A DNA stretch of 37,409 bases from NCBI RefSeq assembly GCF_007280555.1, contig NZ_VKDB01000028.1:1-37409 (forward strand), read 5' to 3'. Position numbers and translations under genes: made by a program. The first letter of the stretch is position 1. Each line of letters starts with the position of its first letter. Below are positions 17,771 to 24,738 of this stretch, piece after piece. The notes beneath the pieces are model-generated. The model searched no databases. It was given only the letters and a program-made list of their open reading frames with translations, and had not been told where the DNA came from. The DNA comes from Deinococcus detaillensis. Lineage in GTDB: Bacteria; Deinococcota; Deinococci; Deinococcales; Deinococcaceae.

Positions 17771-18024
17771 TTGCCCAAATATTTCTCTAACGCCCTTTGC
17801 ACCACATCTTGAATCTTGACGCCCTCCTCAGCGGCGTACACTTTCAACCGGCGCTGCAAACTGCGTGGCAGACGGGTGTTAAATGATTCGGGGACGTCCG
17901 TTTCTTCGGTCTTCAGCGGGACGGGGTCGGGGACGTGCACCTGCGTCGGCGTCTCCTCCTGACTGCCCATACGCTGCTTCATAGCCGCGCCGATGCTCAC
18001 ACCCTTCTTCCGGTCTCCCGTCAT
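17764..18024 (-). CDS. Ribbon-helix-helix partition protein (ParG-like)
   Basis: An 86-residue basic protein with a flexible N-terminus (MTGDRKKGVSIGAAMKQRMG) and a C-terminal ribbon-helix-helix domain (ESFNTRLPRSLQRRLKVYAAEEGVKIQDVVQRALEKYLGKT, about 45-86). This matches centromere-binding adaptors that pair with small ParA ATPases: the tail stimulates the ATPase and the fold binds repeated DNA boxes. Its ATG overlaps the ParA stop by 4 nt. It probably also represses the operon through the GAAAG boxes upstream of parA. No ParB-type protein is present, so this would be a type Ib partition system. Confidence 0.83.
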   Translation of the reverse strand: MTGDRKKGVSIGAAMKQRMGSQEETPTQVHVPDPVPLKTEETDVPESFNTRLPRSLQRRLKVYAAEEGVKIQDVVQRALEKYLGKT

Positions 18025-18578
18025 GCCAACGCCCCCAACAATGCATTGCGGTACTCGCTCAGGTCATCCGGTAAGGTGCCAAAGGCCCGCTCGTATTTGA
18101 TGAGGTGCGGAATGACGCCGTACACCGGCAAGTCCTCTTCTTCCAAGGCCAGCTTCATTTCCCTACCGAGGCCGCCCCTCGCTTGGGTCAGCAAAATGCC
18201 CCAGGGGCCACTAAAGCCCGAAGCCATCAATGCGTCGAGTGTCGGAACCAATCGGTCTGCTTCTAGGGCGTTGCATTTGGCGACCACCAGCACACGGGTC
18301 GCCAGCCGCGCCGCGTCACCGAGCGCGCGGGGATCGTTGGGCGGCGTGTCAATGACCACCCAAGCATGTTTGAGGGCCGCAGCCTGCTTCCCTTCCGGGT
18401 AAACGGGAAACGGCAAGTCGCCCGCCGCCCGAGCCCACGCACCTGCGCTGCCTTCCGGGTCTTTATCGAGGATGCACACGTCTTTGCCCTGCGCGGCCAG
18501 GAGCGCCGCCGTGTAGATCGCACTGACCGTTTTGCCGACGCCGCCCTTGCGCGAAAGTACTGAAATCCGTTCTGTCAT
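18021..18578 (-). CDS. parA: ParA-family partition ATPase
   Basis: A 185-residue Walker-type ATPase of the short ParA class that lacks the N-terminal HTH of longer ParA proteins. The deviant Walker A is KGGVGKT (about 11-17). ILDKDPEGSA holds the motif after strand 2, and VVIDTPPN is Walker B. It would move or anchor DNA bound by the ribbon-helix-helix partner. The gene starts at 18578 with its start codon inside a repeat of GAAAG boxes. Such cassettes belong to plasmids or plasmid-derived islands, so this block may be, or may come from, an independent replicon. No replication initiator gene is visible in the window. Confidence 0.88.
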   Translation of the reverse strand: MTERISVLSRKGGVGKTVSAIYTAALLAAQGKDVCILDKDPEGSAGAWARAAGDLPFPVYPEGKQAAALKHAWVVIDTPPNDPRALGDAARLATRVLVVAKCNALEADRLVPTLDALMASGFSGPWGILLTQARGGLGREMKLALEEEDLPVYGVIPHLIKYERAFGTLPDDLSEYRNALLGALA

Positions 18579-18634
18579 AAAGAAAGCTTACTTGAAAGAA
18601 AGATAGAAAGAAAGTCGTTTTGAAAGACTGAAAG
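18576..18634. promoter_or_regulatory. Phased GAAAG boxes, probable partition operator/centromere
   Basis: GAAAG occurs seven times in 53 bp, starting at 18582, 18594, 18598, 18606, 18610, 18622 and 18630. All starts are separated by multiples of 4 bp, mostly 4, 8 or 12. The first copy is part of CATAAAGAAAG, shared with the repeat at the other end of the cassette. Ribbon-helix-helix partition proteins bind arrays of short boxes with fixed small spacers, so this is a strong candidate for the operator and perhaps the centromere. Confidence 0.65.
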
Positions 18635-18996
18635 CCGCTATCAAAGTGCCGGATCGGGGCAGCACAGTGGGAACGATGACGAGCAGCGTATTTGCCGCCT
18701 TTTATTTCAGACGCATGTTGAGGCGGAGATTGTCGGCACTGCTCAAGCTGTACATCACGTCTCCACCGGGAAGGATGCTGTCACCGTCCCCCGGTGAAGT
18801 TCAGATATCAGCTGCGTCCACTTCAGTCAGTCAATGGGATTTTGGTCGTTATGTTCAACAAAAACGAACCATAGGGACTGATTGCTGCCACACGAGTGGA
18901 GAGAGGCTGGTTAGCGCTGTATCCGAGAAACCAGAGGTCGAACGCTCAGGCTGTTGGCCTACGGAACTGCCACTCCGCTTGAGAGACAATAAAGCC
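18635..18996. other. Leader region of the photolyase-UDG gene
   Basis: No separate gene is evident. The downstream reading frame stays open back to 18646, but this part lacks any similarity to photolyase N-termini. A GACAAT hexamer (18985-18990) ends 6 nt before the ATG at 18997, suggesting a leaderless start. A near-palindrome TTATGTT-C-AACAAAA (18849-18863) has one mismatch. It does not fit the known 17-bp radiation/desiccation response motif. Confidence 0.5.
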
Positions 18997-21279
18997 ATGT
19001 CGGTTCTGTCTGCATCTAACTTAATCCCTCAGTCTGTCCAGCTCGTTTGGTTTAAGAAAGACCTACGAATCAACGACCACGCCCCGCTGGTGCAAGCCGC
19101 CGCACGCGGGCCGGTAGTGCCGCTGTACATCTACGAGCCGGAGCAACTGGCCCATGAGGAATTCGGCGGCCACCACTTGACCTATCTCAATACCTGTTTG
19201 CACGAACTCGGTGAGCGGCTGCGCGAACTCGGCACGCCGCTCATCGTGCGGGTGGGTGAGACAATCAGCGTGCTGGAAGCGCTGCGGGAGGAAGTCGGCA
19301 TCGGCGGCCTGTGGGCGCACGAGGAAACCGGCAACGCTGTGAGCTACGCCCGTGACCGGCGGGTGCGGGCTTGGGCGCGGGAGCGGGGCATTGCCTTTCA
19401 TGAGTTGCCACAAAACGGTGTGGTGCGCCGGATGAAGAGCCGCGACGGCTGGGCTGACACTTGGGAAGAGCGCTTGGGGTCGCACCCGCTGCCGCCGCCC
19501 GCCACACTCAGCGGCACTGCCCTGTTCTCACAGAGCCTGCGAACCCACGCGGAGCTTGGTGTAGCGCCTGGCCAGCAAATTGTCATTCCCGGCGGCGAGC
19601 AGGCCGCCCGCGATACGCTCAGTAGCTTCCTGACGGTGCGCGGCGTCAACTACATGCGTGAGATGAGCAGTCCCCTGAGCGCCGAAACTGCTTGCTCACG
19701 GCTGAGCGCTCCGCTGGCCTTCGGCACCTTGTCGCTCAGGGAAGCGCTGCACGCTACCCGGCAGCGCTTGGCCGCCGTCAGCGGAGACACGGCAGCCGAT
19801 CCACGCTGGGTCAGGTCACTCAGGAGCTACGAGAGCCGCCTGCACTGGCATTGTCACTTTATGCAGCGGCTGGAATCCGAGCCGGAGATGGAATTTCAAA
19901 ATCTCAATCGGGCCTTTGACGGCTTACGCGAACAGGATTGGAACCCTGAATTTTTTGAGCGCTGGTCACATGGCCAGACGGGATTTCCACTGATCGATGC
20001 CTGCATGCGGATGCTGAAGGCCACTGGCTGGCTCAACTTCCGGATGCGGGCCATGCTGGTGAGTTTCGCCTCGCAGCACCTGTGGCTGCACTGGCGACCC
20101 ACTGGAGTGTTTCTGGCACGGCAGTGGCTGGACAACGAACCCGGCATCCATTGGTCACAGATGCAAATGCAGAGCGCGGTGGTCGGCATCAACCGCGTCC
20201 GCATCTACTCGCCCACCCGTCAAGCCAAGCAGCAAGATCCAGCGGGTGAGTTCATCCGCCGCTGGGTGCCAGAGTTGCGGGACGCGCCCAGTGATTTCAT
20301 TCACTCCCCTTGGGAGTGGAGCGGGTCGAGCCGCCTGAACTACCCGGCTCCCATCGTGGACGAAGGCAAAGCGGCGCGGGCCGCCAAAGCCAAAATTATG
20401 GCAGCCCGCGCTCAGACCGACTTTGAGCCTGAATCGCGGCGAGTCTACGCTCTGCACGGCAGCCGCAAGAAGGCGGTGATACGGGCTGAGCGTGTAGCAA
20501 AGGGGTTGCCGCCCAAGCCCGTCAAGGTGACGGCCAAACCGCCGAAACCTATGCTGGTCAGTGCCGCTCAGCCCGCTCTCTTCGGCGGCGCTCAGACCGG
20601 CGGCAAGCCCATCCAGATTGCCGGTCTGCCGGATTCTTGGCGGGAAGCCCTGGCTGCCGAGTTCGCCGCACCGTACTTCCACGCCCTTAAAGACTTCCTA
20701 GTGCGCGAGCGGGCCGAGCATCCCATTTACCCGCCTGCGCCGGACGTATTTAGCGCCTTGCGGTTGACGCCACTGGAAGATGTAAAGGTGCTGATTCTGG
20801 GGCAAGACCCGTATCACGGACATGGTCAAGCCCAGGGTCTCTCATTCAGCGTGCCGCCCGGCGTGCGGGTGCCGCCGAGCTTGCAGAACATCTACAAGGA
20901 ACTTCATGACGACCTCGGCATCCAGCCTCACCGAAATGGCGATCTGACGGCTTGGGCCGTTCAGGGTGTGCTGCTGCTCAACGCCGTGCTGACGGTGCGG
21001 GCGGGCCAACCCAATAGCCACGCGAATCAGGGCTGGGAGCCGCTGACCGACGCCGTGATTCGGGCGGTGAATGCTAGGCCGCAGCGCGTCGTGTTCGTGC
21101 TGTGGGGCGCGTATGCCCGCAAGAAGGCCAAGCTGATCACCGGGCCGCAGCACGTCATTTTGCAGTCCGCTCACCCTTCGCCGTACAGCGCTGAGCGTTT
21201 CTTCGGGACTCGTCCGTTCTCCAAAGTGAATGCCGCGCTTGAAGAGGCCGGGTGCGGCCCAGTGGCGTGGCCTCTCTGA
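18997..21279 (+). CDS. Photolyase/cryptochrome-type protein fused to family-1 uracil-DNA glycosylase
   Basis: One uninterrupted frame encodes about 760 residues with two DNA-repair modules. The N-terminal part (about 14-480) is a photolyase/cryptochrome: QLVWFKKDLRINDHAPL opens the alpha/beta domain, and the FAD domain has TGFPLIDACMRMLKATGWLNFRMR (about 325-350), EPGIHWSQMQMQ (near 381) and RRWVPELRD (near 410). The EPGIH(W/Y)xQMQMQ form differs from the NNGGWQW of class I enzymes. After a Pro/Lys/Ala linker containing QPALF (525-529), the last ~225 residues are a full Ung: catalytic Asp604 in GQDPYHG, LLLNAVLTV, and His726 in HPSPYS. It could act on UV dimers and on uracil in DNA. The start at 18997 is where photolyase similarity begins. 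Confidence 0.92.
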   Translation: MSVLSASNLIPQSVQLVWFKKDLRINDHAPLVQAAARGPVVPLYIYEPEQLAHEEFGGHHLTYLNTCLHELGERLRELGTPLIVRVGETISVLEALREEVGIGGLWAHEETGNAVSYARDRRVRAWARERGIAFHELPQNGVVRRMKSRDGWADTWEERLGSHPLPPPATLSGTALFSQSLRTHAELGVAPGQQIVIPGGEQAARDTLSSFLTVRGVNYMREMSSPLSAETACSRLSAPLAFGTLSLREALHATRQRLAAVSGDTAADPRWVRSLRSYESRLHWHCHFMQRLESEPEMEFQNLNRAFDGLREQDWNPEFFERWSHGQTGFPLIDACMRMLKATGWLNFRMRAMLVSFASQHLWLHWRPTGVFLARQWLDNEPGIHWSQMQMQSAVVGINRVRIYSPTRQAKQQDPAGEFIRRWVPELRDAPSDFIHSPWEWSGSSRLNYPAPIVDEGKAARAAKAKIMAARAQTDFEPESRRVYALHGSRKKAVIRAERVAKGLPPKPVKVTAKPPKPMLVSAAQPALFGGAQTGGKPIQIAGLPDSWREALAAEFAAPYFHALKDFLVRERAEHPIYPPAPDVFSALRLTPLEDVKVLILGQDPYHGHGQAQGLSFSVPPGVRVPPSLQNIYKELHDDLGIQPHRNGDLTAWAVQGVLLLNAVLTVRAGQPNSHANQGWEPLTDAVIRAVNARPQRVVFVLWGAYARKKAKLITGPQHVILQSAHPSPYSAERFFGTRPFSKVNAALEEAGCGPVAWPL

Positions 21280-21432
21280 GCCGGCCGTGCTGGTCTCAGT
21301 TCCCAGCGTATGGCTTAGAGCTGGAACACAAATTCCCGCTCAAGGATTCAAAATTGCTCGCCGGCACCTGTCAATCTGGTTTATACCTCAACTGGACACT
21401 TGAAAATCGACCGAAAGGCGTCAGATTAGAGT

Positions 21433-21458
21433 CCATTTTTGAATTATCTGACACTTTC
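21433..21458. repeat. Inverted repeat upstream of resolvase, possible recombination/operator site
   Basis: GTCAGAT (near 21420) and ATCTGAC (near 21446-21452) form 7-bp arms about 19 nt apart within an AT-rich stretch of about 100 nt immediately upstream of the resolvase gene. Resolvases commonly bind paired sites next to their own gene, so this may be a subsite of a res locus. The outer limits are uncertain. Confidence 0.35.
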
Positions 21459-21489
21459 AAATTTGGCTTTAAGAGTCTATCCTGACACC

Positions 21490-22053
21490 ATGACTGGTAA
21501 ACGCCTCGGCTACCTCAGAATCTCTTCTCTCGATCAGAACACTGATCGCCAGCTCGAAGGCATGACCCTCGACAAGACATTCACCGACAAGGCCAGCGGC
21601 AAAGACGCCCGGCGTCCCCAACTGTTGGCTCTCCTCGACTACACCCGTGATGGCGATGTCGTCTTGGTCCATAGTCTGGATCGGCTGGCCCGCAACCTCG
21701 ATGACCTTCGGCGTATCGTTCAGTCTCTGACGGACAAGGGCGCACGGGTGGAGTTCCTCAAAGAAGGGTTGGCCTTTACGGGCGACGACTCAGCCATGAG
21801 CCAGCTCCTCCTCAACGTGATGGGTGCGTTCGCCGAGTTCGAGCGCTCCCTCATCCGAGAGCGGCAGCGCGAAGGGATCGGCCTTGCGAAAAAGAAGGGG
21901 ATCTACAAAGGAAGAAAAAAGTCGCTCGATGCGGAACAAGTGACGCACCTCAAAGCGAGGGTACAGGCTGGGGAAGGCAAAGCAGCGTTGGCCCGCGAGT
22001 TCGGAGTGAGTCGGGCAACGGTTTATCAGTACCTTGCTTCTACGAGAGATTAG
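21490..22053 (+). CDS. Serine recombinase, resolvase/invertase type
   Basis: A 187-residue small serine recombinase. The catalytic region begins KRLGYLRISSLDQNTDRQL with Ser12 as the likely nucleophile. VHSLDRLARNLDDLRRIV carries the conserved Arg residues, and MSQLLLNVMGAFAEFERSLIRERQREG is the long E-helix. The C-terminus is a helix-turn-helix (GKAALAREFGVSRATVYQYL). The length is that of Tn3-type resolvases and DNA invertases. No transposase gene accompanies it, so it may resolve plasmid multimers or be a remnant of a transposon. The ATG at 21490 has a TATCCT hexamer 6 nt upstream and no ribosome site. It ends 21 nt before the next gene. Confidence 0.93.
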   Translation: MTGKRLGYLRISSLDQNTDRQLEGMTLDKTFTDKASGKDARRPQLLALLDYTRDGDVVLVHSLDRLARNLDDLRRIVQSLTDKGARVEFLKEGLAFTGDDSAMSQLLLNVMGAFAEFERSLIRERQREGIGLAKKKGIYKGRKKSLDAEQVTHLKARVQAGEGKAALAREFGVSRATVYQYLASTRD

Positions 22054-22063
22054 CTTTTATGCT
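22034..22063 (+). promoter_or_regulatory. Promoter of the DUF4258/HTH pair
   Basis: TTGCTT (22034-22039) and TATGCT (22058-22063) with an 18-nt spacer look like a -35/-10 pair that overlaps the end of the resolvase gene. A short inverted repeat TTAGC (22050-22054) / GCTAA (22061-22065) straddles the -10 and could be the operator of the downstream HTH protein. Confidence 0.45.
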
Positions 22064-22074
22064 AACATCATGGC

Positions 22075-22383
22075 GTGCCCGAGGGTTTCGATTTCACCAC
22101 CGACGCCGTGCTGGACTGGGAAGTCGAGGCGATCTGGGACGCCATCGATCAGGAGACGTTGATCTTTACCCGGCATGCCCGTGAAGAACTCAGTCTCGAC
22201 GCCCTCACCCTCGGCGATGTCCTTGACGCCATCAGTTTTCCTGATGAGATCACCAAAGACCTTCCCGGTGGAACTCGCGCACCTGGTCTCAATTTTGACC
22301 GGTACTTCGGTGACGTGCGCGTACGGGCCAAAATCGGCTGGAAAGAACGGTATTACCTTGTCATCACCGTGATGGCGAACTGA
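22075..22383 (+). CDS. DUF4258-like protein, putative toxin
   Basis: A 102-residue protein. It carries IFTRHAREELSLDALTLGDVLDAI and later DRYFGDVRVRAKIGWKERYYLVITVM, the pattern of DUF4258-type proteins, which are small RelE-like or HicA-like folds. It is followed 12 nt later by a HTH protein, the arrangement of a toxin first, antitoxin second module. The start is a GTG at 22075; the nearby ATG at 22070 is out of frame. No catalytic residues can be named with certainty. It could instead be a small domain protein with no toxic action. Confidence 0.72.
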   Translation: MPEGFDFTTDAVLDWEVEAIWDAIDQETLIFTRHAREELSLDALTLGDVLDAISFPDEITKDLPGGTRAPGLNFDRYFGDVRVRAKIGWKERYYLVITVMAN

Positions 22384-22395
22384 AAGGAGGGACGG

Positions 22396-22818
22396 ATGCA
22401 GCAATTCACCACTTACCAAACCCAGCAGCGTGGCCTCTCGGTCACGGTCTTCGGTGTGCCGACCACCTTCAGCGCTGACGGTGAGGAACTCGGCTTCGAC
22501 CTCAAAGTGATGCGCGATCTGGATCTGCTGATTGCCCGAGCTGTTGAGGCCGCTAAACCAAATGTGCAGGTGCTGGAACTTCAGTACCTGCCACTCGCGC
22601 CCGCTCCTGATCCGGTCAGCTTGGAACTGCGGCGAGCATTGAGACTGCGGCGAATGAGCGGCGCTCAGGTGGCCCAACAACTCGGCGTGACGCCGCCAGT
22701 GGTGTCACGCTGGCTCAGTCCCGATTACCACGCGCATGGGATGGAAACCTTGCGCCGCATGGCTGAGGTGCTGGAGATGGACGTGGAAGTGCGGCTGGTT
22801 CCAAAACGCTCCGCTTGA
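22396..22818 (+). CDS. HTH (XRE-like) protein, putative antitoxin
   Basis: A 140-residue protein with a two-part build. The N-terminal ~75 residues form a beta-rich region (FTTYQTQQRGLSVTVFGVPTTFSADGEELGFDL) somewhat like the HicB partner fold. The C-terminal part is an XRE helix-turn-helix (RMSGAQVAQQLGVTPPVVSRWL, about 92-113, followed by METLRRMAEVLEMDVEVRLV). The strong Shine-Dalgarno AAAGGAGG (22383-22390) lies directly after the upstream stop and 5 nt before the ATG. This contrasts with the leaderless upstream gene and would favour high antitoxin synthesis. It ends in front of the long hairpin at 22886-22935. Confidence 0.8.
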   Translation: MQQFTTYQTQQRGLSVTVFGVPTTFSADGEELGFDLKVMRDLDLLIARAVEAAKPNVQVLELQYLPLAPAPDPVSLELRRALRLRRMSGAQVAQQLGVTPPVVSRWLSPDYHAHGMETLRRMAEVLEMDVEVRLVPKRSA

Positions 22819-22885
22819 GCTTGACAGCGGGAACTTCCACCCGTACCGGACTTTCAGGTTTCCTGAGCAGCGTCGCTCGCTGTTG

Positions 22886-22935
22886 TTTCACAACTTTGAC
22901 CCAGGGGACTTGTCCCCTGGGTCAAAGTTGTGAAA
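22886..22935. terminator. Very long perfect hairpin between convergent genes
   Basis: Two 24-nt arms (22886-22909 and 22912-22935) are perfectly complementary with a 2-nt centre. They sit between a plus-strand gene ending at 22818 and a minus-strand gene ending at 22993. The GC core is CCCAGGGGAC/GTCCCCTGGG. There is no T run on either side, so it would not be a classical intrinsic terminator, although the position argues for transcription ending. It is the same size class as the hairpin at 661-713 but unrelated in sequence. Confidence 0.65.
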
Positions 22936-22992
22936 ATCAGTTTGATTTTGAGCTTTTCGCTTTCGATATCAGCGAATTTGGAGGGAAAATCC

Positions 22993-23808
22993 TTACAGGC
23001 CGCGCGGCGTCAGGGTCAGGTTGTTCAGGTTGGTGCTGGAGGTGTAGTTGAAGGTGGTCGTGCTGGGTCCGAAGGTGGTGGCCTGCGTCACGAGGTTCCA
23101 GCCTTTGACCAACTGCATGTTGATGCTCAGGGTTTCGGTTCCCGTGTTCCCAGTGGTGTCGCCACTGCATACGGCGTTTGCGCTGACATTCACGTCGGAA
23201 TCCGAGTACATCAGGTAAGCGCTGGTGGTCGTTTTGGTGGCGGCGTTCTCGGTGACGTTGATGGAGAGACTTCCGTCTCCGGTCAGGCTGCTGAGTTCCA
23301 GCCCCGAGAGGGCTGCTTTCGCGCTGGGTTGGCTGATGTTCACGCTGGCGGCCGTGCATTTCGTCTGGGATTTGACAGCCATGTCAATGAATGGATTGGG
23401 AGCGAGCAGCGTGGGATTTTCTGGAAGTTTCAGGGCGTACACGTACTTGCTGCCTTCCTTGATGACTTTGGTGCTGCTCTGCACGGGGACACCGCTCGCG
23501 GCGTCGCTCAACGATGCGAGTTGGGCGTTTATGGCCGTGTTGCTGCCGGGACTACTGAACGTCAGCAGCGCGTCAGCGGCGCGGCTGTCGGGGATTCCGG
23601 TTTGACGGCTTCCAGTTTGACTCAGAATGATCTGTCCACTCATCGTCTGGGCGGTTTTTGGATTCTCGGGGTTTCCCCCGACTGGCGGGTTGGTGGTCGT
23701 CGGAGGCGTCGTTCCCCCACCCGTGTTGGCGGGCGTGGTTGATCCGCAAGACGCGAGCAGAACGCTGCCGAGAAAGATCAGTGCGGCGGTCGTGGTGTAG
23801 TTCTTCAT
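22993..23808 (-). CDS. Ser/Thr-rich lipoprotein of unknown function
   Basis: A 271-residue lipoprotein. The signal peptide ends in LLASC with the lipid-modified Cys21, followed by a Thr/Gly/Pro linker (about 22-55) and a beta-rich domain with several Asn- and Ser-rich strands. Two Cys in the mature part (KCTAAS and NAVCSG) could form a disulfide. The ATG at 23808 is chosen over an upstream one because AAGGAGAG lies just before it and the lipobox then has normal spacing. It would be anchored to the outer or cytoplasmic membrane. No enzyme motif is seen, and its neighbours do not suggest a pathway. Confidence 0.82.
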   Translation of the reverse strand: MKNYTTTAALIFLGSVLLASCGSTTPANTGGGTTPPTTTNPPVGGNPENPKTAQTMSGQIILSQTGSRQTGIPDSRAADALLTFSSPGSNTAINAQLASLSDAASGVPVQSSTKVIKEGSKYVYALKLPENPTLLAPNPFIDMAVKSQTKCTAASVNISQPSAKAALSGLELSSLTGDGSLSINVTENAATKTTTSAYLMYSDSDVNVSANAVCSGDTTGNTGTETLSINMQLVKGWNLVTQATTFGPSTTTFNYTSSTNLNNLTLTPRGL

Positions 23809-23962
23809 GGCTCTCCTTGATGAATGAGAGGCGGGAGAGATGTTACAGGCGTTGCAGACTGGCAGTTGCACGGTGCATCAGCAGTGAACTGAGAGCAGTC
23901 AAGTACAACTAAGTACAACAACGTTTATCTTTAGGTAAACCGAGCGGAGCGAGAAGGTGAAA

Positions 23963-24071
23963 AAGTACGGCCAGACGAGAGTGCAGAGGTGGAGCGCTTT
24001 TGGCGGGCAGGCCCGATAGGTGCCGTTCTGCTCAAGACGCGGAATCCCGAAACGGTAGTCTGGCCGTACTT
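23963..24071. repeat. 109-bp element with 14-bp perfect terminal inverted repeats
   Basis: AAGTACGGCCAGAC (23963-23976) and its exact reverse complement (24058-24071) bound an 81-bp centre that has no coding potential. No clear target duplication flanks it. It may be a miniature element, a recombination site, or a structured RNA. Confidence 0.5.
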
Positions 24072-24176
24072 AGATGCATCCTGGTCACATCAAACGGTTC
24101 TCGGTATGTATTCTACTCATGTCACTCTCACTTTAACATCTCAAATATCTGGCGTACGGTTCAAGCCACAGGCTGA

Positions 24177-24341
24177 GCAGGGCTACCGCAAAGTCCGTCA
24201 GAGGCAACGTTGGATCTGGCGTTTGCCAAGTCGCTTCAAATGGACGCCTGATTTTAGGAGATAAACACGACAGAAAACCTCGCCCCTTCTCCGAATACCT
24301 TTTCTTTCGCCAACCGATTTGCGACTTTGCGGTAGCCCTGC
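24177..24341. mobile_element. 165-bp MITE-like element with 19-bp perfect inverted ends
   Basis: The outer ends are GCAGGGCTACCGCAAAGTC (24177-24195) and its exact reverse complement (24323-24341). The GGnnnnnnGCAAA-like pattern at the ends resembles, in form, IS6-type termini. The interior starts and stops several short frames but encodes no transposase. It could be a deletion derivative of an insertion sequence. No target duplication was confirmed. Confidence 0.5.
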
Positions 24342-24738
24342 AAGATCTGGCGCTACGACTCGATTAGCAGCTTCCAGTCGATATACACTCACAGGCCAAA
24401 CATCAGCAGTCAAACATTCATGCCCGGTTTCAGGAGCTGGGTCTGGCGCTCACTGTAGGAATGCGGGCAGACACATTGGCTGCTTGGTTGGGATTGGGGC
24501 TGGACGGAGTGTCTTTTCCTCTACCTCCTCAAGCAGCGAGAGCGGAGGGAGCGGTCAGAGTCAGGATCAAAAACTTTTTCACGGTGTTCCCCACTTCTAA
24601 ATGACTGCGGAGGTCAGTGTCCGATTTCGAGCATGACCGCACAAGACCACCGCTCTGGTGCGTGCAGTCATAGAGCGTACAGGCACCGGGTAGGCAAGGG
24701 GCGAACTTGGTGGTCTCCGACGTCGCTGCTTCGGGAGA

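Larger units (their letters stand above)
23809..24738. other. Long intergenic region with repeats and possible decayed sequence
   Basis: No convincing gene occurs in this ~930-nt gap. It holds a direct repeat AAGTACAAC (23901-23909 and 23911-23919, 10-bp period) and two inverted-repeat elements described separately. One frame is open on the plus strand from about 24366 to 24603, with protein-like composition (for example MRADTLAAWLGLGLDG) but no usable start and no recognised family. It may be the tail of a degraded gene. Confidence 0.5.

Noticed and set aside
18849..18863. Possible radiation/desiccation response motif upstream of the fusion gene
   Set aside because: TTATGTT-C-AACAAAA has the wrong spacing and one mismatch compared with the 17-bp palindrome known in Deinococcus.
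18646..18996. N-terminal extension of 117 residues for the photolyase-UDG protein
   Set aside because: The sequence is not photolyase-like, overlaps the partition promoter area, and similarity starts sharply after the ATG at 18997.
24366..24603. Plus-strand open frame with protein-like composition
   Set aside because: It lacks a suitable start and any family signature. It may be a decayed gene tail but cannot be called.
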